Source of the DNA: Dehalobacterium sp040766325
Lineage (GTDB): Bacteria > Bacillota > Dehalobacteriia > Dehalobacteriales > Dehalobacteriaceae
Direction: 5' to 3'
Length of the DNA stretch: 64,000 nt
Assembly (NCBI GenBank): GCA_040766325.1
Contig: JAXGQR010000002.1
Span: 276,896 to 340,895, forward strand
This document shows positions 25,626 through 34,598 of this stretch, piece by piece. The stretch's first letter is position 1, and each line of letters opens with the position of its first letter. The notes beneath the pieces were generated by a model. That model did not search any database. It saw only the letters and a program-made list of their open reading frames with translations, and was not told where the DNA came from. The translations under genes were made by a program, and so were the position numbers.

Positions 25626-27542
25626 TTAACTTTTAGACTGTTGGATTTTTTCCGCCAATTCATTTAAATAGGTCCATCTTTCTATTTTGGCCTCTAACTC
25701 GCCTTCTAGAACCTCCGCTTGTTTAAGTAACTCTTGGAGTAATAGATAATCTCCTCCCGCTTCGTTGATCTTATGATGAAGCTTATTCAGGGAATCTTCG
25801 AGGACTTCAATTTCATCATCAATAGTTTCATATTCTTTCTGTTCCTTAAAGGTGAATTTTAAAGTCTGCTTGACCTTGGGATCATGTCTGTTTGTTTGTT
25901 CTTTTAACTCCTTTTTCTCTTTCTGTTCTTTTAAATTATCCTCCGGGACATTTATAATATAATTATAGTATTCCGAGTAATTGCCCACATAAGAAAGAAT
26001 CGCTCCCCCAGCTTGAAAGGCGAAAATTTTTTCTACTACTCGATCCAAAAAATATCGGTCATGGGAGACGGTTATGACCACCCCGGGGAAATCATCCAGG
26101 TAATCTTCCAAAATCGTCAGGGTAGCAATATCTAAATCATTGGTGGGCTCATCTAAAAGGAGCACATTGGGCGCCTCCATAAGAATGCGTAACAAATGAA
26201 GCCTTCTTTTTTCTCCTCCGGACAACTTGGCAATGGGTGTCCATTGTACCTGTGGGGGAAAAAGGAAGCGTTCCAGCATTTGCGAAGCACTGATGGTACC
26301 TCCACTCTCCGTGGTGATCATTTCTGCCCCTTCTTTAATATAATCTATGACCTTTTGATTAGGATCCATCTCCTGATTTTCCTGTGTGAAGAACCCAATT
26401 TTTACCGTTGCGCCTGTTTCCACTCGACCTTGATCAGGCGGGATTTTTCCAGCAATGATGTTTAAGAGGGTGGACTTTCCAATACCATTAGGCCCGATAA
26501 TCCCAACACGGTCCCTACGGGTAAAGATATAGTTAAAGTCTCGAATCAGGGTTTTTCCATTAAAGCTCTTTGTCAGATGCTCGATTAGAAAAACTTTTTT
26601 CCCTAAACGAGTTGCACCTGCCTGTATTTGCAATTTTTCGTTTTTCTGTTCACCCATTTCACCTGTAAGCTTCTCAAAGCGTTCGATGCGAGCCTTTTGC
26701 TTTGTTGTTCGCGCTTTTGCACCTTTAAGCATCCAGGCCAGTTCCTTACGATATAGATTTTTTTTCGCTCTCCGGGTTGCCATCTCCAAATCTTCCCGTT
26801 CTGCTTTTTTATCTAAAAATAAACTATAATTTCCCATATAGCTGTAGAGACGGCCCTGATCAAGTTCAATGATCCGATTAGCCACCCGATCCAGAAAATA
26901 ACGATCATGGGTGACCATGAGCAGAGCACCTTTCCGTTTGTTCAAATATTCCTCCAGCCAATCTACTCCTTGGCTGTCCAGATGATTCGTGGGCTCATCC
27001 AAAATCAATAAATCCGCCGGTTGAATTAAAGCAGCAGCCAAAGCAATTCTCTTTCTTTGTCCACCTGAAAGGGATTTCATCTGAGCGGAAAAATCCTCAA
27101 TGCCTAACTTATTCAGGATATTCTTGGCTTCGCTTTCCATATCCCACGCATGCATCTGATCCATCTGTTGACTAAGGGTCACCAGCTTTTGTTCATAGTC
27201 TCTGCCCCCTTGAAGATTCACCTTTTCCAGAATGCTTTCATAATCTCGAATCAATTGCATCACCGCAGCGTCTCCTTGAAAAATCTGTTGGAGCACGGTA
27301 GCTTCCTCCTGAAAAGAGGGGTTTTGAGGTAAATACTCCACGACCATACGATGGCTTTTAATCATCTTGCCTTGATCCGGTGTTTCCTTCCCGGCAATAA
27401 CTTTTAAGAAAGTAGACTTCCCAGTGCCATTGACTCCGATTAATCCGATCTTTTCCTGACTTTCGATAACAAAAGTGGGAATATCAAATAAGACACGTTC
27501 CCCATAACCTTTCACTATATTTTCCATAGTTAATAAATTCAT
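25626..27542 (-). CDS. ABC-F family ATPase (Uup/YdiF type)
   Basis: A 638-residue soluble protein with two ABC domains. Domain 1 has Walker A GVNGTGKST, signature LSGGQRKRIALA and Walker B LLILDEPTNHLD; domain 2 has GPNGIGKST, LSGGEKRRLHLL and LLLDEPTNDLD. A charged linker (about 240-310) separates them, and a coiled-coil tail of about 100 residues (540-638) ends the protein, as in Uup and YdiF. ABC-F proteins act on ribosomes or on branched DNA intermediates. No membrane domain is present. Antibiotic resistance is possible but not indicated by the context. Confidence 0.93.
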   Translation of the reverse strand: MNLLTMENIVKGYGERVLFDIPTFVIESQEKIGLIGVNGTGKSTFLKVIAGKETPDQGKMIKSHRMVVEYLPQNPSFQEEATVLQQIFQGDAAVMQLIRDYESILEKVNLQGGRDYEQKLVTLSQQMDQMHAWDMESEAKNILNKLGIEDFSAQMKSLSGGQRKRIALAAALIQPADLLILDEPTNHLDSQGVDWLEEYLNKRKGALLMVTHDRYFLDRVANRIIELDQGRLYSYMGNYSLFLDKKAEREDLEMATRRAKKNLYRKELAWMLKGAKARTTKQKARIERFEKLTGEMGEQKNEKLQIQAGATRLGKKVFLIEHLTKSFNGKTLIRDFNYIFTRRDRVGIIGPNGIGKSTLLNIIAGKIPPDQGRVETGATVKIGFFTQENQEMDPNQKVIDYIKEGAEMITTESGGTISASQMLERFLFPPQVQWTPIAKLSGGEKRRLHLLRILMEAPNVLLLDEPTNDLDIATLTILEDYLDDFPGVVITVSHDRYFLDRVVEKIFAFQAGGAILSYVGNYSEYYNYIINVPEDNLKEQKEKKELKEQTNRHDPKVKQTLKFTFKEQKEYETIDDEIEVLEDSLNKLHHKINEAGGDYLLLQELLKQAEVLEGELEAKIERWTYLNELAEKIQQSKS

Positions 27543-27814
27543 ATCACTGCTCCAGCCATTTATTATTTTCGCGCAAGTTCTAACGTAGTAGTGGTTTTCT
27601 TATCCAATTCGGAAAGTGTACATGCACATTTAATCCTTTCATTGATTAGGAATTATTAAATTTTTTGCTTATTATATCACAACATTGATGTTTGAGTGTT
27701 GACCCGATTAATAAAATTCAAGGTTTTACATACGGTTAGGGCATGGTAGAATATAATCATCACGACCGAGTGCGCCAGTAGAAGCAAATATAATGAAAAA
27801 AGGAGGAAAGTGTC
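27543..27814. other. Divergent intergenic region, ABC-F gene and mscL
   Basis: 272 bases without a gene. A TATAAT at 27752-27757 reads toward mscL, but no good -35 lies at 16-18 bases. The region is AT-rich near the ABC-F start. I see no repeat or other RNA structure in it. Confidence 0.4.
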
Positions 27815-28249
27815 ATGTGGAAAGAATTTAAAGAATTTGCCATGAAAGGGAGCGTTATCGATTTAGCGATCGGTGTCATCATTGGGGGAGCCTTTGGTAC
27901 AATTGTCTCCTCTTTGGTTGAAGACATTATCATGCCTTTAGTGGGTATGGTCCTAGGTAATGTTGACTTCTCCAATTTATTTATCATTTTGGGGGATGGG
28001 GAATTCACTACCATTCAGGCAGCCAAGGAAGCCGGTGTGGCTACCTTAAATTATGGTCTTTTTATTAATAATATTATCAACTTTCTAATTATTGCTTTCT
28101 CCATTTTCATTGTCATTCGGCAAATCAACCAAATTAAGAGAAAGGAAGAGGCTCCGGCAGAAATTACCACAAAACAATGTCCTTTTTGCCTTAGTGAAAT
28201 CCCGCTAAAGGCATCTAGATGTCCCCATTGTACCTCGGTTGTAGATTAA
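27815..28249 (+). CDS. mscL: Large-conductance mechanosensitive channel MscL with C-terminal zinc ribbon
   Basis: MscL opens under membrane tension to release solutes on hypo-osmotic shock. The 144-residue protein has the N-terminal amphipathic helix, TM1 (VIDLAIGVIIGGAFGTIVSS), a short periplasmic loop and TM2 (NNIINFLIIAFSIFIVI). The C-terminus carries two CxxC knuckles (CPFC and CPHC), a zinc-ribbon extension seen in many Firmicutes MscL proteins. Ribosome binding site AAAGGAGG. Confidence 0.95.
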   Translation: MWKEFKEFAMKGSVIDLAIGVIIGGAFGTIVSSLVEDIIMPLVGMVLGNVDFSNLFIILGDGEFTTIQAAKEAGVATLNYGLFINNIINFLIIAFSIFIVIRQINQIKRKEEAPAEITTKQCPFCLSEIPLKASRCPHCTSVVD

Positions 28250-28342
28250 ACTTGTAAATGTCCCATTCCAATACCCTGATCACAATTAACCTGGCGCCCT
28301 GGGCGTAGCCCATGATCTTGCCCCTAGTGTGCAGTGATTAAT

Positions 28343-28372
28343 AAAAAAGTCCCCTTGTCCGGGACTTTTTTG
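28343..28372. terminator. Bidirectional terminator between mscL and the cytochrome gene
   Basis: AAAAAAGTCCC and GGGACTTTTTT form a stem with a short CTTGTCC-type loop, between the two convergent genes. Confidence 0.88.
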
Positions 28373-28389
28373 TTTGCTGCTTACTTATT

Positions 28390-29763
28390 TTAGATTGATT
28401 TAAGAAATTCTATTAAATCATTTTTCTCTTGTGTAGATAGTTTTAATGCAAATAAAGTGTCGTAGTGGTTGACTACCTCCAGTAAAGTGGCAAAACGCCC
28501 ATCATGATAAAAACCGCCTTTTAGATGGGTCCATAAGCCGGCTAATGGTGCCGTGCGATACCGATCCGTTGGCGATCGTTCAGCCTGAAAAGAGTCAATC
28601 CCCATTTCTTCGGGGGTATGCATGGACCAACCAGGTTCATTATATAGTGGCGGTACATGACAACGACTGCAAGTGGCTTTTCCATTAAATAATTCTTCCC
28701 CCCTATGCGCCGCTTCCTGATTGAAGCTGCCTTCAGGAGGCTTAGGGGCCGCTAAAGCTAACTGATAAAGATGCAAATTTGCTAGCTTAGATGTCACTAA
28801 ATCAGGTGTCTTCCTAATGTTCCAGTCTCCATTATTGACAGCAACGGGAAATTTATCCGGATTATTCAATCTAGGATCATAAAAGGTGCCCTTGCCTCCC
28901 ATTTGGGTAATCGCCACATATGCGTTCCAATAAGGCACAGAGCCCCACCCGGTCCAGGTGTGGAGATTAAGCCCTGCCAGGCCAAAGGCGGGCGGCAATA
29001 GAGTTGCTCCGGTTTTTCCATCCGGCCGAAAGCCTTTTCCATCTACGGACAATTGGGCATCATATTTGCCCGGCCCCCAAGCGGCTAAAACCTTTTCTAC
29101 CGTGGGCACATCAACTCCCAGTCGATCGGCAATAGCTTGCAGATTAGGCGAAAGGTCAATTATGGCTCCTACGTTCAGATCTCGATTAGGCCACCCATCT
29201 AATCTGGCTCCAATGCCCGGAGCCAAAGAATCATCTACTGTAGAATGGCATAAAGCACATTGCGTACCCAGGGATATTAGCTGACCTTGCTGATCAAAGA
29301 AGCCTGTAAGGCCCACAACGGCATTATTCTTTAACAGAACCAGGGTACTGGCGGGATCATCCAGGTCAACCTTTCCCTCTTTTAGTGCTTGGGCCAAATC
29401 TGGAGGCAGAGCCTCAGCATCCACCTTTAAACCTACGGACAAGGCTGTCTTAGGACTTACCCCAGCGCCTACCCCACCAAGCTTTTCTCCTAAAATTGAT
29501 TGATGCAACTTTAAGGTAGCTCCCCAAAATTCTTCATCGCCAAAGGTGTCGAAACGGAATATTCTTTGACCTTCCTGGATTTTCGCTTCCATGTCCTTTC
29601 CCAATTCCGATGAGGGTTGCGCTTTTTGAGGAGTCGAAAAATTAAACCATGTTTTCCACGGTGCTAAAGCCGTGCTGGTTTCCGGCAGAAAAAAACCCGT
29701 AAACATACCAAGCATGACGATAAACACGAAAACCCCTACTAGAGATTTAATGCTGAATTTCAT
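28390..29763 (-). CDS. Secreted di-haem cytochrome c, MauG/peroxidase-like superfamily
   Basis: A 457-residue exported protein. An N-terminal hydrophobic signal or anchor (about 8-26) is followed by two haem c sites: CALCH at 169-173 and CSRCH at 365-369. The C-terminal GGFYHDGRFATLLEVVNHYD segment is characteristic of the bacterial cytochrome c peroxidase/MauG/DHOR superfamily. Peroxide reduction or another oxidoreductase role outside the membrane is likely. The ATG at 29761-29763 has AGGAGGA upstream and leads into the signal sequence; the longer frame to 29811 does not. It precedes nothing obviously linked, but is next to a DVU0298-like gene. Confidence 0.85.
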   Translation of the reverse strand: MKFSIKSLVGVFVFIVMLGMFTGFFLPETSTALAPWKTWFNFSTPQKAQPSSELGKDMEAKIQEGQRIFRFDTFGDEEFWGATLKLHQSILGEKLGGVGAGVSPKTALSVGLKVDAEALPPDLAQALKEGKVDLDDPASTLVLLKNNAVVGLTGFFDQQGQLISLGTQCALCHSTVDDSLAPGIGARLDGWPNRDLNVGAIIDLSPNLQAIADRLGVDVPTVEKVLAAWGPGKYDAQLSVDGKGFRPDGKTGATLLPPAFGLAGLNLHTWTGWGSVPYWNAYVAITQMGGKGTFYDPRLNNPDKFPVAVNNGDWNIRKTPDLVTSKLANLHLYQLALAAPKPPEGSFNQEAAHRGEELFNGKATCSRCHVPPLYNEPGWSMHTPEEMGIDSFQAERSPTDRYRTAPLAGLWTHLKGGFYHDGRFATLLEVVNHYDTLFALKLSTQEKNDLIEFLKSI

Positions 29764-29858
29764 CGTATTCCTCCTATTATCATTTTTCCAAACTAAAGAT
29801 ATTCTTGCCAATAATATGAGGAATATGTCATCCCGGTTAGCAATGTAGGTATTTTTCG

Positions 29859-30317
29859 TTACATCATTTCTTTCAACCGGGGCAGATGATATTCAATCAG
29901 CTCCTCATCTTGGGCCGCCATTCTTTTCACGGCTTTTAGCAGTCCCGGATGAAAGACAGGTTCACAAAGAGCAGCCTCTATCATGATAGGGGCAAATTCC
30001 TTAAATAGAGCCGGCTGGGCGGCAATGATTGCCCCAATAATTTCCGGAGCCGACCAGTCAATATTGCCGCTTTCCTCATTCATACCCCATAAATGCCGAC
30101 GCATAATCTCTCGAAAGTATTCCGGCTGATCAGCTGCCCTTTGCTCAGCCAAAAAGCCAAAAAAATCAATTGCCTGCCGACGAAAAACTTCATCCCGATG
30201 CTGGGATGCCATGGTAACATATTTACGCACCACATTCGGTTTCTCATCGAATAATTCCAGCAATTGATCAAAAGCCCTCTTTGCCAGCAACCGATAAATT
30301 GCTTCTTTCTGCGTCAT
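29859..30317 (-). CDS. DVU0298-like helical-repeat protein
   Basis: A 152-residue, entirely helical protein whose helices pair in HEAT-like fashion. The WGMNEESGNIDWSAPEIIG motif (about 76-94) resembles the DVU0298 family, small repeat proteins found in sulfate reducers and Clostridia. No enzymatic motif is seen and function is unknown. It shares direction with the di-haem cytochrome gene 95 bases downstream, so a common transcript is possible. Ribosome binding site AAGGAGG. Confidence 0.7.
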   Translation of the reverse strand: MTQKEAIYRLLAKRAFDQLLELFDEKPNVVRKYVTMASQHRDEVFRRQAIDFFGFLAEQRAADQPEYFREIMRRHLWGMNEESGNIDWSAPEIIGAIIAAQPALFKEFAPIMIEAALCEPVFHPGLLKAVKRMAAQDEELIEYHLPRLKEMM

Positions 30318-30460
30318 TTTAACCCTCCTTAAAACAAGTTCTTTCGCAACCGACCCTTATTCATCAACCTATTTGCATATAATATTTTGCTCCTCTAGGC
30401 CATTTTATCAAATATTATAGAAGAGGGACGAAAAAAAGAAAAAAAGTTTGTAGTTTTTAT

Positions 30461-30488
30461 TACAGTTGCTTAAAATATGAGTATAATA
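30461..30488 (+). promoter_or_regulatory. Candidate promoter for the aminotransferase-serC unit
   Basis: TTACAG (30461-30466) and a perfect TATAAT (30483-30488), 16 bases apart. The leader to the ATG at 30567 is about 70 bases and shows no T-box or other recognisable riboswitch. Confidence 0.5.
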
Positions 30489-30566
30489 GATTAAAAGTTT
30501 CTTAAAGTTTCGTGCCAGATAGCGTAGCAAAAAGAAATCAATAATTGAACTAGAAAGGGGTATACT

Positions 30567-31805
30567 ATGTCAACTTTTATGGTGGCTTCTCATGCTGCAA
30601 ATAAGGGAGCCACACCTGACCCAATTTTTGCCGTTGTTAAAGCTGCAAACGAAGCAACACAACAGGTAGGAAGGGAGAAGGTTGTTAATGCTTCCATCGG
30701 CGCCATATATGACGATCAAGAACAATTTGCAACTTTTAAAACTGTAGAAAATTATTTAAAACAAATTAAACCGGAGGAATTAATGAATTATGCTCCGATC
30801 GCCGGTATCCCTGAATTTTTACAGGCGGCCATTGATATTACTTTTCAAGGTAACATGCCTGAAGGCACTTTCGCTCGAGCGGTAGCTACCCCTGGAGGAA
30901 CGGGAGCCTTACGTCATGTCTTCTATAACTATTTGGAACCTGGTCAAAAGGTCTTGATTCCCGACTGGCATTGGGGAAATTACAGAAACATCGCATCAGA
31001 ACATGGAAGAAATTTCGATACCTATTCGCTATTTGATGAAAACAACCATTTGAATGTTTCCAGTATCCGGGAAAAGGTCAAAGCAACGTTGCAAGAACAA
31101 GATAATTTGGTCCTGCTGTTTAATTCCCCCGGTCATAATCCCACCGGCTATAGTTTAACGGAAGCAGATTGGATGCAAGTGATAGATTTATTGAAGGAAT
31201 GTGCTGAGGATAAAAGTAAAAAGATCGTCTTGCTATTAGATATCGCCTATATTGATTATGCAGGCCCGGCTGAGAAAACAAGGAAATTTTTCCGTTTGTT
31301 CCACCACCTGCCTCAAAATCTTTTGGTGACCATTGCGTACAGCATGTCTAAATCATTTTTAGTTTATGGGTTGCGTTCCGGGGCATTGATTGGCCTTAGT
31401 TCCTCGGAAGCAGTAGTGAACGAACTAGCTCAAGTCAACACCGGTTCCAATCGGGGTGTCTGGTCTAACGGCACCCGATGTGCCCAAAGACTGCTGGCAG
31501 ATGTCATGACCCAGCCGGATCTAAAAGCCGCCATTGACGCAGAAAGAGATGCTTTCCAGGAATTATTGGCTAATAGAGCGGCAATCTTTATTAAGGAAGC
31601 TCAAGAGGTAGGATTAGAAACCTTTCCCTACCACAGCGGTTTCTTTATTACACTTCCGGCGGCTAACCCTACAGAGAGCCTGAAAAAATTAACTAATGAT
31701 TATATTTTTGCTACCGGCACCGGCCAGGGAATTCGCATTGCTATTTGCGCCACACCAACACATAAAATTCCCGGGATTGCAAAAAAGTTCAAGCTGGCTC
31801 TTTGA
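30567..31805 (+). CDS. Class I/II aminotransferase (aspartate/aromatic type)
   Basis: A 412-residue PLP enzyme. It shows the substrate/cofactor motif NPTG (191-194), the LLLDIAYIDY aspartate/tyrosine region and the PLP lysine K262 in SMSKSFLVYGLRSG, whose downstream arginine contacts the phosphate. The overall layout fits fold-type I aspartate or aromatic aminotransferases; the exact amino acid cannot be fixed. serC begins 84 bases downstream, so it may share glutamate/2-oxoglutarate chemistry with serine synthesis. Ribosome binding site AAAGGGG. Confidence 0.85.
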   Translation: MSTFMVASHAANKGATPDPIFAVVKAANEATQQVGREKVVNASIGAIYDDQEQFATFKTVENYLKQIKPEELMNYAPIAGIPEFLQAAIDITFQGNMPEGTFARAVATPGGTGALRHVFYNYLEPGQKVLIPDWHWGNYRNIASEHGRNFDTYSLFDENNHLNVSSIREKVKATLQEQDNLVLLFNSPGHNPTGYSLTEADWMQVIDLLKECAEDKSKKIVLLLDIAYIDYAGPAEKTRKFFRLFHHLPQNLLVTIAYSMSKSFLVYGLRSGALIGLSSSEAVVNELAQVNTGSNRGVWSNGTRCAQRLLADVMTQPDLKAAIDAERDAFQELLANRAAIFIKEAQEVGLETFPYHSGFFITLPAANPTESLKKLTNDYIFATGTGQGIRIAICATPTHKIPGIAKKFKLAL

Positions 31806-31889
31806 TGCACGTTTAAATGTCTTGCGCCACGTTATCAGATGAAAAATATATGTTGGCTGCCTAAAGTTCATAAAAGGAGAATAAATGCA

Positions 31890-32975
31890 ATGACCTGGAA
31901 CAGAGTATATAATTTTTCTGCGGGGCCTTCAATGCTTCCGGAATCTGTATTAGAAAAAGCCGCATCTGAAATGCTAAATTATCAAGGGAGCGGCATGTCT
32001 GTAATGGAAATGAGCCACCGCTCCAAAACCTATCTCTCCATAATTGAAAAGGCGGAGGAAGGATTACGTAGGCTGATGCATATTCCCGATAATTATTCCG
32101 TCTTGTTTTTGCAAGGAGGAGCTTCTCAGCAATTTGCCATGATTCCCATGAATATCATGACGCGGAATAAGAAAGCAGATTTTATCCATACCGGCACTTG
32201 GTCGAAAAAAGCCATGGCGGAAGCAAAGTTATTGGGGGAAGTCCATGTGGCCGCCTCTTCGGGGGATCAGAATTTTACTTATATTCCCGAAGATTACGTA
32301 TTATCTCCCGATGCGGATTACGTTCATATTACCACCAACAATACTATCGAGGGTACCGTCTTTAAGCAATTTCCCGATACCGGTGAAATTCCTTTAATTG
32401 CCGATATGTCCAGCAATATCCTCTCGGAGGAAATTGATGTGACTCGATTTGGCCTCATCTATGCGGGAGCTCAAAAAAATATTGGTCCTGCCGGAGTCAC
32501 CGTGGTGATCATACGCAATGATCTTATCGGGTATCATCAAGAAGATACCCCCATCATCCTGCGTTATGAAACTCATTTTGAAAATAAGTCCATGTATAAT
32601 ACCCCACCCTGCTATAGCATTTATATGGCCGGACTGGTCTTTGACTGGTTAGAGCAATTAGGGGGGGTAAAAGCAATAGAAGCCATTAACCGGGATAAGG
32701 CAAAGCTTGTTTATGATTTTCTGGATCAATCAGAGCTTTTTACCTCTCCCGTTATGCCCGAATTTCGTTCTTTGATGAATATCCCCTTTGCCACACCTAG
32801 TGACGCACTAAATGAGCAATTCATCAGTGAGGCCGCCCGGCAAGGTTTAGTCACTCTGAAAGGACACCGTTTGGTAGGTGGCATGAGAGCCAGTATTTAT
32901 AATGCTATGCCCATAGAAGGGGTACGGAAATTAGTCGATTTTATGAAAGATTTTGAAATGAAAAATAGATTATAA
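31890..32975 (+). CDS. serC: Phosphoserine aminotransferase
   Basis: SerC transaminates 3-phosphohydroxypyruvate in serine synthesis; it may also act in PLP synthesis. The protein starts MTWNRVYNFSAGPSMLP, carries the SHRSKTY and FLQGGASQQF motifs and the PLP lysine K196 in YAGAQKNIGPAG, and ends with GGMRASIYNAMP. An in-frame start at 31839 is rejected because the ATG at 31890 matches the family N-terminus and follows AAGGAGA. serA and serB are not in the window. 361 residues is normal. Confidence 0.96.
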   Translation: MTWNRVYNFSAGPSMLPESVLEKAASEMLNYQGSGMSVMEMSHRSKTYLSIIEKAEEGLRRLMHIPDNYSVLFLQGGASQQFAMIPMNIMTRNKKADFIHTGTWSKKAMAEAKLLGEVHVAASSGDQNFTYIPEDYVLSPDADYVHITTNNTIEGTVFKQFPDTGEIPLIADMSSNILSEEIDVTRFGLIYAGAQKNIGPAGVTVVIIRNDLIGYHQEDTPIILRYETHFENKSMYNTPPCYSIYMAGLVFDWLEQLGGVKAIEAINRDKAKLVYDFLDQSELFTSPVMPEFRSLMNIPFATPSDALNEQFISEAARQGLVTLKGHRLVGGMRASIYNAMPIEGVRKLVDFMKDFEMKNRL

Positions 32976-32987
32976 AGATCATAATTC

Positions 32988-33031
32988 AAAAGGCCGAAGG
33001 GGTTTTAGACGTTAAGCCCCTTTGGCCTTTT
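32988..33031 (+). terminator. Terminator after serC
   Basis: AAAAGGCC and AAGGGG pair with CCCCTT and GGCCTTTT around a short loop, followed by T residues. Confidence 0.88.
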
Positions 33032-33129
33032 CTGCCATTAGCATTAATATGGCATTGGGCATGGTAATCAATGGACTTGATAACTTTTTTGTGCTATGCT
33101 GAAAAAAATTAAGCCGAACAGGAGAAAAC

Positions 33130-34272
33130 ATGGCAGAAACATTCGAAACTTTAGGATTAAATCCCCCCCTGATTGAAGGATTAAGGAAAGCTGGAATTAC
33201 CAAGCCCACAGAGATTCAACAAACGGCGATTCCCTATGCTCTAAAAAATCAGGATATCATTGGCCAGTCCCATACAGGAAGTGGGAAAACACTGGCCTAT
33301 TTGCTACCTCTGTTTCAAAAAATTGATCCGAACAAAAGAGAAATGCAGGCTATTATTTTGGCGCCCACCTATGAGCTGGTGATGCAGATCGATAAGGAAA
33401 TTAAAGCCCTAGGGGAAAATTCCGGGGTACCGGTCACTTCTATTGCTCTCATTGGCAACGTTAACATTACGCGACAAATTGAAAAGCTACGGGATAAACC
33501 TCATATCATCGTCGGTTCCACAGGCAGAATATTAGAATTGATTAAAAAGAGAAAGATTAACGTTGCTACCATCAAAACCATTGTTATTGATGAGGGAGAT
33601 CGTTTACTTGATGATGATAATTTAGCCTCGGTCAAAGGACTCGTCAAGAGCACCATGCGAGATCGCCAATTAATGGTCTTTTCCGCCAATATTGATGCAA
33701 AAGCACGTGATGCCGCCCGGGAGTTAATGAAAGAGCCCCAAGTCATTACCATCAATCAGCAACAATTAATCAATCCGCAGATTACACATTGGTATTTTAC
33801 CGCGGAGCGCAGAGATAAGCTGGAATTATTAAGAAAACTGGTAGCAGCCATCCAACCGGCCAAGGCCATTATCTTTTTAAACCGCAATGAAGACGTGCAG
33901 GTCACCACGACCAAGCTGCAGTTTCACAATTATAAAGCATATGGCCTTTTTGGCAAGGCGGACAAGGAAGAACGGAAATTAGCTTTAGAGGGCTTTCGCA
34001 AAGGAGATATCCAACTCCTGGTAGCTTCGGATATTGCCGCCCGTGGGTTGGATATTCAAGGCCTAACTCATATTTTTAATTTTGATTTACCTCTGGATAC
34101 AAAAGAGTATTTGAACCGAGTGGGAAGAACCGGACGGAGTGGAAAAGCCGGCATGGCTTTGTCCATTGTCACCGAAAAAGAACGCTATCTGCTGAAGAAA
34201 CTAGAAAGAAAATATAGGATTACCATTGAAGAAAAGACACTATCCAAGGGGTTCATTAGAGATAAACCCTAA
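33130..34272 (+). CDS. DEAD-box-like RNA helicase with DEGD and SAN motifs
   Basis: A 380-residue two-RecA-domain helicase core. It has a Q motif (TEIQQTAIP), Walker A SHTGSGKT (47-54), motif II IDEGD (153-157) in place of DEAD, motif III SAN (185-187) in place of SAT, LVASDIAARGLDI, and motif VI RVGRTGRSGK. There is no C-terminal RNA-binding extension. Ribosome remodelling or mRNA decay are the usual roles. The two motif changes are unusual but conservative in chemistry, and the rest of the core looks intact. Ribosome binding site CAGGAGA. Confidence 0.9.
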   Translation: MAETFETLGLNPPLIEGLRKAGITKPTEIQQTAIPYALKNQDIIGQSHTGSGKTLAYLLPLFQKIDPNKREMQAIILAPTYELVMQIDKEIKALGENSGVPVTSIALIGNVNITRQIEKLRDKPHIIVGSTGRILELIKKRKINVATIKTIVIDEGDRLLDDDNLASVKGLVKSTMRDRQLMVFSANIDAKARDAARELMKEPQVITINQQQLINPQITHWYFTAERRDKLELLRKLVAAIQPAKAIIFLNRNEDVQVTTTKLQFHNYKAYGLFGKADKEERKLALEGFRKGDIQLLVASDIAARGLDIQGLTHIFNFDLPLDTKEYLNRVGRTGRSGKAGMALSIVTEKERYLLKKLERKYRITIEEKTLSKGFIRDKP

Positions 34273-34406
34273 ACTAAATCTCCATCAAAAGGAACCCACT
34301 ATTCCTGGGAATATCGGCAGACGATATTCAAAAAATAATCACAAAAGAACAAAAGCCACATAGTAAATCCAATTTGCCTTATTTCGTTGTCGAAGGAGGA
34401 TTTTTT

Positions 34407-34586
34407 ATGAGTATTGATATATTCGACACCTTTTGGGCAATTTTCAACCTAGTTGTTGCATTAGGAATATTTCTGGTACCTGTCTTAGCAATAATATTTT
34501 TTGTCCAAAAAATGAAAAAAATTAATAACCGTCTGGATCGTATCGATGAAAAACTAGAAACTTTGGAAAATAAAGTCCGTGATTAA
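34407..34586 (+). CDS. Small membrane protein with coiled-coil tail
   Basis: 59 residues: one transmembrane helix (about 8-32) followed by a charged heptad-like tail (KMKKINNRLDRIDEKLETLE). The ATG at 34407 has a strong GGAGG upstream; the in-frame start at 34374 would place this site inside the gene. Function is unknown; a membrane-anchored adaptor is one possibility. Confidence 0.6.
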   Translation: MSIDIFDTFWAIFNLVVALGIFLVPVLAIIFFVQKMKKINNRLDRIDEKLETLENKVRD

Positions 34587-34598
34587 ATTAATTATCCT

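Noticed and set aside
30489..30566. T-box or other riboswitch before the aminotransferase gene
   Set aside because: The leader is only about 70 bases, with no T-box sequence and no terminator stem.
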